Source of the DNA: Bog-257 sp963834135
Lineage (GTDB): Bacteria; Acidobacteriota; Terriglobia; Terriglobales; Acidobacteriaceae
Assembly (NCBI GenBank): GCA_963834135.1
Contig: CAWIAN010000007.1
Location: 496,001 to 560,000, forward strand
Direction: 5' to 3'
DNA length: 64,000 nucleotides
The first letter of the stretch is position 1, and the number at the start of each line of letters is the position of its first letter. Under the pieces are notes generated by a model. The model was not told the origin of the DNA, ran no database searches, and worked only from the letters and a program-made list of their open reading frames with translations. The translations under genes were made by a program, and so were the position numbers. Shown here piece after piece: positions 45,676 through 55,600 of the stretch.

Positions 45676-46851
45676 ATGGCACGCCGCCGCACCTCTACTC
45701 TCCCGTTGCTGCTGTTCTTCCTTCTTAGCTGCACCATCGCATTGGCCGCCGAGCGCACGGTCGATCTGAAGGCATCCGACGGCGCCACGCTTAAGGCAAG
45801 CTATTTTCCGGCAGACAAACCCGGTCCCGGCGTTTTGTTGCTTCATCAATGCAATCGTGAGCGCAGCGTTTGGGACGGACTGGCGCAGCAGCTTTCTGCC
45901 GCCGGCATCAACGTCCTAACCCTGGATCTGCGCGGTTTCGGCGAAAGTGGCGGCGTGCCATTCGCCAAAGCGACTCAGCCGGTCGCGATTGCACAGGAGG
46001 CGAAGTGGCCGGGCGACATCGATATTGCTTACGACTATCTGACCTCACAGCCCGGCGTGAATAAGGACATGATTGGTGTGGGCGGAGCTAGCTGTGGCGT
46101 GAACAACTCCGTGCAGACTGCGATTCGCCATCCCGAAGTGCATTCGCTGGTCTTGCTCTCCGGCCCCACTAACCTCAAAGGTCGCGAGTTCCTGCGCCAC
46201 TCCACCACGGCTCCGGAATTTTTTGCCGCCGCCGATGACGATGAGTTCCCGGGCACCGTCCTCGGTATGGAGTGGTACTACAACATCACCGGCAATCCCG
46301 GGAAGATGTGGGTGCATGAGGTGACGGGCGGTCATGGCGCCGACATGTTCAAAGCACATCCCGAGCTCATGACGCAGATCACCGACTGGTATGTGACTAC
46401 GCTGATCAAAACGCCGGGCCACGCTCCGAAACCAAAACATGCTTTCAAACCGTCGCCCATGGTGGTTGCACTCAGCGTGATCGATCAGCCGGGAGGTGCC
46501 GCGAAGGCCGGCGCCATGCTGAAGGCGGCTCGCAAGAACGATCCCGAAGCCACTCTCCTTCCCGAAGCTACGGTTAACCTGATTGGATATGAGTTCATCC
46601 AGGCAGGCGACACGAAAACCGCGATCGAGCTCATGAAGCTTAATGTCGAAGCGTATCCGGATTCGCCCAACGTCTATGACAGCCTTGGCGATGCCTACCT
46701 TGCTGCCGGCCAGAAGGACTTGGCTCGCCAAGCATCGCAGAAGGCGTTGGCACTGCTGGCGTTCGACACCACCGATCCTCAGCAACGGCGCGACGCCATC
46801 AAAGCCAGCGCCGAAGGAAAACTGAAGCAGCTGGGAGATGCAGCGCAGTAA
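45676..46851 (+). CDS. Secreted alpha/beta hydrolase with C-terminal TPR-like repeats
   Basis: This 391-residue protein has a signal peptide (LLLFFLLSCTIALAA). The hydrolase core has PGVLLLHQCNRERSVWDGLA with an oxyanion-type loop, LTLDLRGFGESGG, a nucleophile elbow GGASCGVNNS (G-x-S-x-G) and EVTGGHGADMF for the His. After about residue 260 come helices of TPR type (TAIELMKLNVEAYPDSPNVY, LGDAYLAAGQKDLARQ). It resembles dienelactone-hydrolase-like esterases; the substrate is unknown. It lies 110 bp after the DUF3857 pair. Confidence 0.78.
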   Translation: MARRRTSTLPLLLFFLLSCTIALAAERTVDLKASDGATLKASYFPADKPGPGVLLLHQCNRERSVWDGLAQQLSAAGINVLTLDLRGFGESGGVPFAKATQPVAIAQEAKWPGDIDIAYDYLTSQPGVNKDMIGVGGASCGVNNSVQTAIRHPEVHSLVLLSGPTNLKGREFLRHSTTAPEFFAAADDDEFPGTVLGMEWYYNITGNPGKMWVHEVTGGHGADMFKAHPELMTQITDWYVTTLIKTPGHAPKPKHAFKPSPMVVALSVIDQPGGAAKAGAMLKAARKNDPEATLLPEATVNLIGYEFIQAGDTKTAIELMKLNVEAYPDSPNVYDSLGDAYLAAGQKDLARQASQKALALLAFDTTDPQQRRDAIKASAEGKLKQLGDAAQ

Positions 46852-46945
46852 GCCGCAAGTGCAAAAGCGGCGCGGCGGCACTCTTCGGGGGCAACCAAAC
46901 TTGCTCACCGCAACCTAGTCGCTCTTCTGCTACGATTCCTGCGTC

Positions 46946-48226
46946 ATGGCAACCCGCAGATTTGCCTTCGCTTTAATCGTCATTCTCGTCTCGCCCATTT
47001 TCGCTCTGGCACAATCACAACCCCCGGCGATTATCCTTCGCGCGGCCCGCATGCTCGACGTCGAGAATGGCAAGATCGTCGCTCCCGCCGCGATCCTGAT
47101 ACAAGGCGAACGCATCGCCGGAGTTGGGCCGGGTGTGAGCGCTCCTGCCGGCGCACAGGTCATCGATCTCGGCGATGTCACGCTGATGCCCGGGCTAATC
47201 GACGCCCATGTCCATCTCTTCCTGCATCCCGGCGCGGAAGACTTGCAGACGGTGGAAGAGTCTGTACCCCAGCGCACCATCCTGGCAACACTCGCCGCCA
47301 AGGCTGACTTGATGGCAGGCTTCACCGCCGAGCGCGACATGGGCACCGAGGGCGCAGGCTCCGCCGATACCGCTGTGCGCAACGCCATCAATGACGGCCT
47401 GATTCCCGGCCCACGCCTGCGCATCAGCGGCAACGCCGTCGACATCCTCGGTGGACACGAGGACGCCAACCACTTCAATCCCGCGCAAAACGTTCTCTCC
47501 AACGCCGATCGCGCCAACAACTCTCAAGAGATCGTCGCAGTGATTCGCGAACAGGTGAAGCAAGGGTCGGACTTCGTCAAGATGTATGAGACCGGCCGGG
47601 ACACATTGATTGATGGCCAGTGGCACACGCCGTATCAATTCACCGAAGAGCAGTTGGCTGCCGCGGTCGCCGAGGCTGCGCGCACCGGTCGTCGCGTTGC
47701 GGTGCACGCTACCGGCGAGCCCGGAACGCTCTATGCCGTGCAGGCCGGCGTGGAGTCCGTCGATCATGCCGATCAGCTCAGCGACGAAACCATGCGCCTG
47801 ATGCGGGAGAAGGGAATTCCCGCGGTGCCGACGTTTGCCATCGTCGAATACTTCGCCAACCACGCCGCCACCCCGGCGGCGGGCGAGCGCGAACGCAAGA
47901 TGCAGGAGTATCACGCAGAGAGCTTTAAGAAGCAGATTGCGGCCGGCGTGCCGATGGCGGTCGGATCCGATGTCGGCCCCTTCCCGCATGGCACCCAGGC
48001 ACGCGAATTCGAACTCATGGTGCAGTACGGGATGAGCCCGGTCGCGGTGTTGCAAGCCGATCTGCTGAACGGCGCCAAGCTGCTGGGCTGGGCGGATCAA
48101 ATCGGCCAATTAAAACCGGGATACTTCGCCGACCTCGTCGCCGTACCCGGAGATCCGACAAAAGACATCAGCGCGGTCACCAAGGTCAGCTTCGTGATGA
48201 AGGGCGGCGTGGTGTATCGGAAGTGA
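46946..48226 (+). CDS. Secreted amidohydrolase (imidazolonepropionase-like family)
   Basis: This is a 426-residue metal-dependent amidohydrolase with a signal peptide (FALIVILVSPIFALA). Metal ligands are visible in GLIDAHVHLFLHPG (HxH), FVKMYETGRD (the Lys position), VAVHATGEPG, ESVDHADQL and MAVGSDVGPFPHG (Asp). The barrel-closing C-terminal GYFADLVAVPGDPTKDI is typical. Secreted members often cleave dipeptides such as Xaa-Pro or act as carboxypeptidases, so the exact substrate cannot be read from sequence. All metal ligands appear intact. Confidence 0.85.
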   Translation: MATRRFAFALIVILVSPIFALAQSQPPAIILRAARMLDVENGKIVAPAAILIQGERIAGVGPGVSAPAGAQVIDLGDVTLMPGLIDAHVHLFLHPGAEDLQTVEESVPQRTILATLAAKADLMAGFTAERDMGTEGAGSADTAVRNAINDGLIPGPRLRISGNAVDILGGHEDANHFNPAQNVLSNADRANNSQEIVAVIREQVKQGSDFVKMYETGRDTLIDGQWHTPYQFTEEQLAAAVAEAARTGRRVAVHATGEPGTLYAVQAGVESVDHADQLSDETMRLMREKGIPAVPTFAIVEYFANHAATPAAGERERKMQEYHAESFKKQIAAGVPMAVGSDVGPFPHGTQAREFELMVQYGMSPVAVLQADLLNGAKLLGWADQIGQLKPGYFADLVAVPGDPTKDISAVTKVSFVMKGGVVYRK

Positions 48227-48261
48227 GGACGCTCTTCGCCTTTCGCTCTTCGCTTTCCGCC

Positions 48262-48332
48262 AGAGATCCGGGTGCCCCGTTCAAGCGAAGCTTGAGCGGG
48301 ACGATTGGCATCTATTAATAGGACCCGCCCTA
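48262..48332. repeat. GGTGCCCC-type hairpin repeat
   Basis: GGTGCCCCG followed by the hairpin CCCGTTCAAGC-GAA-GCTTGAGCGGG (48276-48300, one wobble pair) lies in the gap before trxC. It shares the GGTGCCCC block with repeats near 62523 and, inverted, with 17735 and 6616. Confidence 0.55.
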
Positions 48333-48405
48333 GTCAGAAGATGGCTAGAACGGACGTCCCGGCCTGGCGAACAGCGAAGGGCGAAAAGCGAAAAGCGAGA
48401 AATCC

Positions 48406-48843
48406 ATGGTCATCACCTGCAAAGTCTGCGGCACAAAAAATCGCGTTCCGGCGAAGCACCTGGCCGACACTGGCCGCTGCGGTAAGTGCAAGTCCGCGCT
48501 GCCGCCCGTCGATGAGCCGTTGAACGTCGATACCGCTGAGTTCGATGAGATCGTTCGCGACGCGAAGGTTCCGGTCCTGGCCGATTTCTGGGCTGCGTGG
48601 TGTGGCCCGTGCCGCATGGCCGCTCCCGAGGTCGCGCAAACCGCCAAAGACATGGCCGGCAAGGCCGTCGTGGTGAAGGTCGATACCGAGCGCTATCCCG
48701 AGCTGGCCTCGCGCTTCAACATCCGCGGCATCCCTTACTTCGCTGTCTTCGCCGGTGGACGCCCCGTCGTGCAGCAGGCCGGCCTGGTCGACCACCATCA
48801 GATGGAAAGCTGGCTGAGATCGGCGACGCCAGTCTCAGCCTGA
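48406..48843 (+). CDS. trxC: Thioredoxin 2 with N-terminal zinc-binding domain
   Basis: This 145-residue thioredoxin of the TrxC type begins with a zinc ribbon (CKVCGTK ... CGKCKS), then the thioredoxin fold with the redox motif WAAWCGPCRMAAPE and the cis-Pro loop IRGIPYFAVFAGG. TrxC reduces disulfides in the cytoplasm and is often induced by oxidative stress. Length and both CxxC pairs are complete. The gene stands alone, convergent with the large glycoside hydrolase. Confidence 0.93.
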   Translation: MVITCKVCGTKNRVPAKHLADTGRCGKCKSALPPVDEPLNVDTAEFDEIVRDAKVPVLADFWAAWCGPCRMAAPEVAQTAKDMAGKAVVVKVDTERYPELASRFNIRGIPYFAVFAGGRPVVQQAGLVDHHQMESWLRSATPVSA

Positions 48844-48870
48844 TTAGAGGTTGCTTTCGGACCAGGTCAA

Positions 48871-51603
48871 TTACTTCACGGGAGCTCTGACCGCGGCGAC
48901 GTTCCGCTTGCCGGACTTGAGGAATTCTTCCCCGTCCAGCCGGCCGAAGATCTCCAGCAGCTTGGCGACTAAACCCGTCCATCCGGTCTGATGGCTGGCG
49001 CCCAACCCTGCGCCGTTGTCGCCGTGGAAGTACTCATAAAACAGGATGTGATCTTTCCAGTGCGGATCACTCTGGAACTTCTCCGTTCCACCATAAACCG
49101 GCCGTCGTCCAGACTTGTCGCGTAGAAAAATGCTGCTGAGACGGTCGGCGATATCGTGGGCAACTTCGAAGAGATTCATCATCTTGCCCGAGCCGGTGGG
49201 ACACTCGATCTTGAAGTCGTCGCCGTAATAGAGGTAGAACGTCATCAGCGCGCGGATAATCAGCACATTCACCGGCATCCAGATCGGGCCGCGCCAGTTG
49301 GAGTTTCCGCCAAACATCCCGGAGTCGGACTCCGCCGGCAAGTAGTTCACACGGTATTCCTGTCCGGCAACCTTCACCACGTACGGATTCTTATCGTGAT
49401 AGCGCGAGAGGGCGCGAATGCCGAACGGGCTCAGGAACTCTTCCTCGTCGAGCATGCGCGTCAGGATGCGGCGCAGTCGTTGCGGATTCACCAGGGCGGC
49501 AAGCCCGCGTTGCCCGTATCCCAGGCTGGCCGGGCCTGTGGGATGCATACTGGCGCGCAGCTCCGGCATACGCTGCAGACGCTCGTGCATGATCGCGACT
49601 GCACGCGGTACCCGCTCGCGTTGCCAGGGTTCGATGACCGTGGTGGCACACAACGGCAGCAGGCCTACCATCGAACGCACTTTCAGTCGATGGGCTTCGC
49701 CGTTGGGTAGGCGCAGAACGTCATAGTAGAAGCCGTCTTCCTCATCCCACATGCCCTCGGGGCCGGTGCGGTTCATGGCATGCGCAATCCACAGAAGGTG
49801 GTCCGCAAACTTGATGGCCATCTCTTCGTAGAACGGATCCTCGGCCGCCAGTTCAATGGCGATCTCCGCCATGTTCTGTCCGAACAGTGTCATCCACGCC
49901 GTGCCATCAGCCTGTTCGAGATATCCGCCGGTCGGCAGCGGCGCGCTGCGATCGAAGACGCCGATGTTGTCCAGCCCGAGAAATCCGCCTTCAAAAACAT
50001 TCTTGCCGAAACGGTCTTTACGATTGACCCACCAGCTGAAGTTCAACATCAGCTTGGCGAACGAGCGCTTGAGGAATTGCAGGTCGCCATTGCCTCGAAG
50101 CGCGCTTTCCATGCGATACAGAAAGATTGTGGCCCAGGCGTGCACCGGCGGGTTCACGTCGCTGAAATTCCACTCGTATGCGGGAATCTGTCCCGTGGGG
50201 TGCAGGAAGAACTCCTGCAACATCAGGTCGAGCTGCTCCTTGGCGAAGTCGACGTCAACGGTCGACAACGCAATGGAATGGAACGCCAGGTCCCACGCCG
50301 CGTACCAGGGATACTCCCACTTGTCGGGCATCGAGATCACGTGTTCGTTCACCATGTGATACCACTCGCGATTGCGAACATTCGAGCCCGCGCTGTTCAG
50401 CGGATCGATGCCGTGCTCTTCCAGCCATTGATCGACGTTGAGTCCAAAGTACTGCTTGGTCCAGAGCATTCCAGCCAGCGCCTGGCGCATGACTCGTGCC
50501 TCATCCTCGGTCAGGTGTTCCGGCGTGATACATCCGTAGAACTCATCAGCTTCGCGCTTGCGCGTGTCCAGAGTTTTGGCGAAGTTCTTGAACGGATCGC
50601 CAATCTTGTCTGGAGCAATATCGCTGAGCCGCAGGCGAATCGTCGCACGCTCCCCGGCGCCGACCGTTACCGCGTAGTCCGCGGCGGCCTTCGTGCCCTC
50701 GCCCTTCGGATTCACCGCGTCTTTCTTTCCGTTAATGAAGTAGCTGTGGAACGCATCCTTCACATAAGGGCTGGCGCTGGGCTTGCCGAAGACGCGTTCG
50801 TTATTGGTCTCGTTCTCGGTAAACAGCAGAGGTGTGTCGCCCTCGCAGTACAGGTAGCGCTCGCCGACAATCTCGTGAGACATCGCCACCGCGGACATGG
50901 CCTTCTTGCCCGCTAACTGCCGCATCGCGGGCTTCTTTGCGGTTCCGCCCCAGCTCCAGGTATTGCGAAACAGCAGCGTCGGCAGCACGTGCAGCGTGGC
51001 AGCTTCCGGCCCGCGATTGCACGCGCTGATCTGGATCAATATGTCTTCCGGCGACTGCTTGGAATATTCGACAAAGACATCCCAATAGCGATCGTCATTG
51101 AACACGCCAGTGTCGAGCAGTTCGTACTCCATGTCGGTCCGGCCGCGTTTCTTGTTGGTGCTGACCAGCTCGTCGTACGGATAGGCCTTCTGCGGATACT
51201 TGTACAGATACTTCATGTACGAGTGCGTCGGCGTGCTGTCGAGATAGAAGTAGTATTCCTTGACGTCCTCGCCGTGATTGCCCTCGCTGTTGGTGAGCCC
51301 GAAGAGCCGCTCTTTCAGGATGGGATCTTTGCCGTTCCACAAGGCCAGGCTGAAGCACAGAAGTTGCTGGTCGTCCGAGAAGCCCGCCAGGCCGTCTTCT
51401 CCCCAGCGATAAGCGCGCGAGCGCGCCTGGTCGTGCGTGAAGTAGTCCCACGCGTTGCCGTCGGTGCTGTAGTCCTCGCGCACCGTGCCCCATTGCCGCT
51501 CGCTGAGATACGGTCCCCACTTCTTCCACGGCGCCTTCGCGGTGCGCGCCTCTCCCAGCCTGACGTCCTCTGCGGTTTTCGTCGGTTCTTTTCCGGTTCC
51601 CAT
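48871..51603 (-). CDS. Large glycoside hydrolase of the GH63/MGH1-like type
   Basis: This enzyme of about 910 residues has an (alpha/alpha)6 catalytic barrel. Diagnostic segments are DYSTDGNAWDYFTHDQARSR, FSDDQQLLCFSLALWNGKDP, DKWEYPWYAAWDLAFHS (probable acid region), ILPAYEWNFSDVNPP-like IPAYEWNFSDVNPPVHAW and GNSNWRGPIWMPVNVLIIRA. These match the mannosylglycerate-hydrolase/GH63-like group annotated as putative glucosidases. The substrate is probably an alpha-glucoside or compatible solute. ATG at 51603 with GGGAG upstream is chosen; the frame is open to 51792, but that Cys/Arg-rich part looks non-coding. No signal peptide is seen. Confidence 0.85.
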   Translation of the reverse strand: MGTGKEPTKTAEDVRLGEARTAKAPWKKWGPYLSERQWGTVREDYSTDGNAWDYFTHDQARSRAYRWGEDGLAGFSDDQQLLCFSLALWNGKDPILKERLFGLTNSEGNHGEDVKEYYFYLDSTPTHSYMKYLYKYPQKAYPYDELVSTNKKRGRTDMEYELLDTGVFNDDRYWDVFVEYSKQSPEDILIQISACNRGPEAATLHVLPTLLFRNTWSWGGTAKKPAMRQLAGKKAMSAVAMSHEIVGERYLYCEGDTPLLFTENETNNERVFGKPSASPYVKDAFHSYFINGKKDAVNPKGEGTKAAADYAVTVGAGERATIRLRLSDIAPDKIGDPFKNFAKTLDTRKREADEFYGCITPEHLTEDEARVMRQALAGMLWTKQYFGLNVDQWLEEHGIDPLNSAGSNVRNREWYHMVNEHVISMPDKWEYPWYAAWDLAFHSIALSTVDVDFAKEQLDLMLQEFFLHPTGQIPAYEWNFSDVNPPVHAWATIFLYRMESALRGNGDLQFLKRSFAKLMLNFSWWVNRKDRFGKNVFEGGFLGLDNIGVFDRSAPLPTGGYLEQADGTAWMTLFGQNMAEIAIELAAEDPFYEEMAIKFADHLLWIAHAMNRTGPEGMWDEEDGFYYDVLRLPNGEAHRLKVRSMVGLLPLCATTVIEPWQRERVPRAVAIMHERLQRMPELRASMHPTGPASLGYGQRGLAALVNPQRLRRILTRMLDEEEFLSPFGIRALSRYHDKNPYVVKVAGQEYRVNYLPAESDSGMFGGNSNWRGPIWMPVNVLIIRALMTFYLYYGDDFKIECPTGSGKMMNLFEVAHDIADRLSSIFLRDKSGRRPVYGGTEKFQSDPHWKDHILFYEYFHGDNGAGLGASHQTGWTGLVAKLLEIFGRLDGEEFLKSGKRNVAAVRAPVK

Positions 51604-51925
51604 CGACTTGCTCCCTCTACCAGCGAGCGCGAACGAGCTTGCTGCCGGACTGGGCATCAGGCACTCGCGAGTGTTGCATCCAAGCTGGCAATGGTGTTTG
51701 GTGGCGCAGGTTGCCACCCGGCAGATATCTGCACATGGAATGCTTAGTGCGCGACGACGGCGGCAACTTACGTTCCAGCCATCATAGACCACCCCCGCAA
51801 GCGGCAGCCTTGTATTTATGTCGGAATGCGGCTTACGTGCCTAAGCAGTAGGACGATTGCCGTTAGAGGACAGCTCGCGCCGCTGCGAATTTCCGCATCT
51901 CACGCCTATACTGGAAACCAGACCT

Positions 51926-52600
51926 ATGCCTTCCACAGCCAGGACATCTTTACTACGCAGGACGCTGGAGGGTGCGATCCGCCGCGCCTTCACCAAGGCT
52001 TATGACACCATCAAGGTCGACCCTCAAAAATATCTGGAACATCTGCGGATGGCCTACGACCTGCCCGCGTTGACCTACAACGGCGTGTACTCGGTCGACC
52101 CCGATCTGCTCGACCGCATCGCCGGAGAAACCATTCAGGCTCACATGCGTATTGCCGCGGTCGAAGGCGCCGGCATGGGCATGGGCGGCATTTTTACCAT
52201 GCTGCCCGATCTCGGGATCCTCGCCGCCATCACCCTGCGCATGATCCAGAAACTCAGTCTCATCTACGGCTTCTCCTACAGCACCGAGGAAGAGGAGGCC
52301 GAGCTGTGGGTTGCCGCGGCCAGCGCCGCCGGTGTGGACATCAGCAGGGAACTGGTGGAGAAGCAGTTTGTGTCGAAGTTCGTGCCCCGCGTCATCCAGC
52401 GCATCGCGGTCAGCGCCAGCGCTGAAATTGTGGAGAAATGGACCGCGCGCCTCATCCCCATCGTCAGCTCTGCCATCGGAGCGGGCCTGAACTACTACTT
52501 CGTCAAAGTCTGGGGCGAACGTGCCATCGGGCACTTCCGCCAAAAGCATCTGGAGATGCGTCATACCCGGATCCGGATCGACGCTGTCGACATCAAATAG
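51926..52600 (+). CDS. EcsC family protein
   Basis: This 224-residue protein has the EcsC-family pattern: an N-terminal helical region (LRRTLEGAIRRAFTKAYDTI), then Gly/Ala-rich amphipathic helices (AAVEGAGMGMGGIFTMLPDL, GILAAITLRMIQKLSLIYGF) and VSSAIGAGLNYYFVKVWGER near the C-terminus. EcsC proteins accompany ABC exporters in Firmicutes, but their function is unknown, and no ABC genes are adjacent here. ATG at 51926 is chosen; a TTG at 51857 is also in frame. Confidence 0.82.
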   Translation: MPSTARTSLLRRTLEGAIRRAFTKAYDTIKVDPQKYLEHLRMAYDLPALTYNGVYSVDPDLLDRIAGETIQAHMRIAAVEGAGMGMGGIFTMLPDLGILAAITLRMIQKLSLIYGFSYSTEEEEAELWVAAASAAGVDISRELVEKQFVSKFVPRVIQRIAVSASAEIVEKWTARLIPIVSSAIGAGLNYYFVKVWGERAIGHFRQKHLEMRHTRIRIDAVDIK

Positions 52601-52685
52601 GTGGCGGGACTATCGCAGGACAGGTGCCATCTCCGACCGCCTTGAACTAGGCGAACATTTAGCGAAAACCTGATAAAATACCAAG

Positions 52686-55600
52686 ATGCCTGTGGGGGAG
52701 ATTCCAGCTTCGCTTCGCTGGGCGCATCCGCTCGTCGCCGAGTGGTTCGTCAAGCGCTTTGGTACGCCTACCGAGCCCCAGGAACAGGGCTGGCCCCAGA
52801 TCCTCGCCGGCCGCACCACGCTCATCTCCGCTCCCACCGGATCGGGCAAAACTCTCGCTGCATTTCTTATTTGCATTGACCGCCTGGTGCGCAAGGCGCT
52901 CGCCGGCGATCTGCGCGATGCAACCGAAGTCCTGTACGTCTCGCCACTGAAGGCGCTGGGCAACGATATTCAGAAGAACCTCGAAGTTCCGCTGGGCGAG
53001 ATCCTTGCCCTGGCCGGCGAACGCGGCTTCCTGATGCCCGAGATTCGTACCGCCGTCCGCACCGGCGACACCTTGATGAAAGAGCGGCGCGAGATGCTGA
53101 AGCGTCCGCCGCACATCCTGGTCACCACGCCCGAGTCGCTCTACATACTGCTGACTGCCAACAGCAGTCGCGCGATTCTCAGCCACGTCAAAACCATCAT
53201 CGTCGACGAAATTCACGCGGTCGCCGACGACAAGCGCGGCGCGCATCTGACCATCTCGCTCGAGCGGCTGGAACTGCTCGCGAATCACCCAACACGCATC
53301 GGCCTCTCGGCTACACAGAAACCGATTGAGGAGGTCGCGCATTTCCTGACGGGTGTGAGAGGGCCCCTGGAGCGGAACTCAGCTCCGCGTTGGTAGAAGA
53401 GCAGCCCTTCAGGCGTGTGTCGGTGGAAGCGCCGACCTTCAGGCCGGTGAAATCAGCGGCCAGTATTGATTCCGAGCCGGCTTCAGCCGGCGACCCTGAT
53501 GTTCGGGTAGAGCGGGCCTTCAGGCCCGCGTCCAGCCAGCCCCTTTTTGTGGAAGAGCCGGCTTCAGCCGGCGATACCGCTCCCGCGATCGTTAACATCG
53601 GCCATCGCCGCAAGATGGACCTTGCGATCGAAGTTCCCTCCTCTGAACTAGGCCCCATCGCCAGCAACGAAATGTGGGGCGAGGTCTATGACCGCCTCGC
53701 CGAGCTCGCAATGCAGCATCGCTCGACTTTGGTTTTCGTCAACACTCGCCGACTGGCCGAGCGCCTGGCCATGCACCTGGGCGAGCGCATTGGAGACGAT
53801 CTGGTCGCGGCTCATCACGGCAGTCTCTCGCGAAAGCTACGGTTGGCCGCCGAGCGCAAACTCAAGAACGGCGAAATCCGTCTGCTGGTCGCAACCGCAT
53901 CGCTCGAACTTGGTATCGATGTCGGAACCGTCGACTTAGTCTGCCAAATCAATTCGCCGCGATCGATCGCCGTCGCTTTGCAACGCGTAGGCCGCGCCGG
54001 TCACTGGCGCGGAGCAATTCCAAAGGGCCGGCTCTTCGCCACCACTCGCGACGACCTTCTGGAATGTGCGGCAGCCGTTCGTGCCATCAAACTGGGCGAT
54101 CTCGATGTGCTGCACATTCCGACGGCGCCGCTCGACATCCTGGCGCAGCAGATTGTTGCCATGTGTGCCTGCGAAGACTGGGACGAAGATGAGCTCTTCG
54201 CGTTCATGCGACGCGCCTATCCTTATCGCGACCTGAAACGCGAAGAGTACGACCGCATCCTGGAGATGCTGTCGCAAGGCATCGCCGCCAAGCGCGGCCG
54301 CTACGGGGCTTACATTTTCCGCGACATGGTGAACCGTCGCCTGCGTGCACGCCGCGGAGCACGGTTGGCCGCCATCACCAGCGGCGGCGCCATCCCCGAC
54401 AATTCGCTGTTCACCGTACTCGCGCAGCCGGAGAACATTGTGGTCGGCACGCTCGATGAGGACTTCGCCGTGGAGAGCAATGCCGGCGACATCATGCTGC
54501 TCGGCAACACCTCATGGCGCATTCGCCGCGTCGAGTCGAGCTCGGGTCGCGTGCTGGTGGAGGATGCGCACGGCGCCGCTCCCACGGTTCCGTTTTGGCG
54601 TGGCGAAGCGCCCGCGCGCACCGATGAGTTGTCGCTGCACGTCGCCGATCTGCGCGAGCAGATCAGCAAGCTGCTGCCGAACACCGCTCCGCTGCCGGTG
54701 CCGCTGAATCCCGAGATGGGTGAAGTTCGCGCCGAGCGAATCGCCAACTTCGAACGCTTCGACGGTGACCGCACAAAGCCGAAGATCAAGACCAAATCAG
54801 TATCCGCTTCGGTTGCGAAAGATCGGGTAGAGCTGCCCTTCAGGGCAGCGTCCAGTGAGTCTGTCGTTGGCTCTGAGTCGGCTTTAGCCGACGACAGGCT
54901 AAAACCTGTCATAGAAGAGAATTTGGACCAGCGCGGGCGCGGGTCTGAAGACCCGCACTACCCGAACGCCGCCATGGATGACTCTCCCGGGCCACGTGTC
55001 CGCCTCCGCGGCCTCGAATCCAGCCCCGAAGTCCAGAACGCCGTCGCCTGGCTCAAAGACGAATGCGGGCTCGACGACTCCGGCGCCGAACAGGCCATCG
55101 AATACATCATCACCGGCCGCGCCGTACTGGGCGAAGTTCCCACTCAGATCGACCATCATCGCCGAACGCTTCTTCGACGAAGGCGGCGGCATGCAACTCG
55201 TCATCCACGCGCCCTTCGGCGGCCGCATCAACAAAGCCTGGGGACTGGCGCTGCGCAAACGCTTCTGCCGCTCCTTCAACTTCGAGCTCCAGGCTGCCGC
55301 CACCGATGACGGCCTGAATATCGCGCTCGCCGAGCAGCACAGCTTCCCGCTCAGCGATGTCTTCCACTACCTTCAGACGGAAACTGTAAAAGAGATCCTG
55401 GAGCAGGCAGCGCTCCCTTCGCCTATCTTCGCAACGCGCTGGCGCTGGGACGCCAATCGATCGCTCGCGCTATTGCGCTTCCAAGGCGGCAAAAAAGTTC
55501 CGCCGCCGATCCAGCGCATCCGCAGCGACGATCTTCTCGCGTCGGTCTTCCCCGACGTGGCCGCCTGCCCGGAGAACCTCGAAGGCGACATCACGATTCC

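Noticed and set aside
51604..51792. Upstream extension of the glycoside hydrolase
   Set aside because: Cys/Arg-rich, without family similarity; ATG 51603 has a clear ribosome site.
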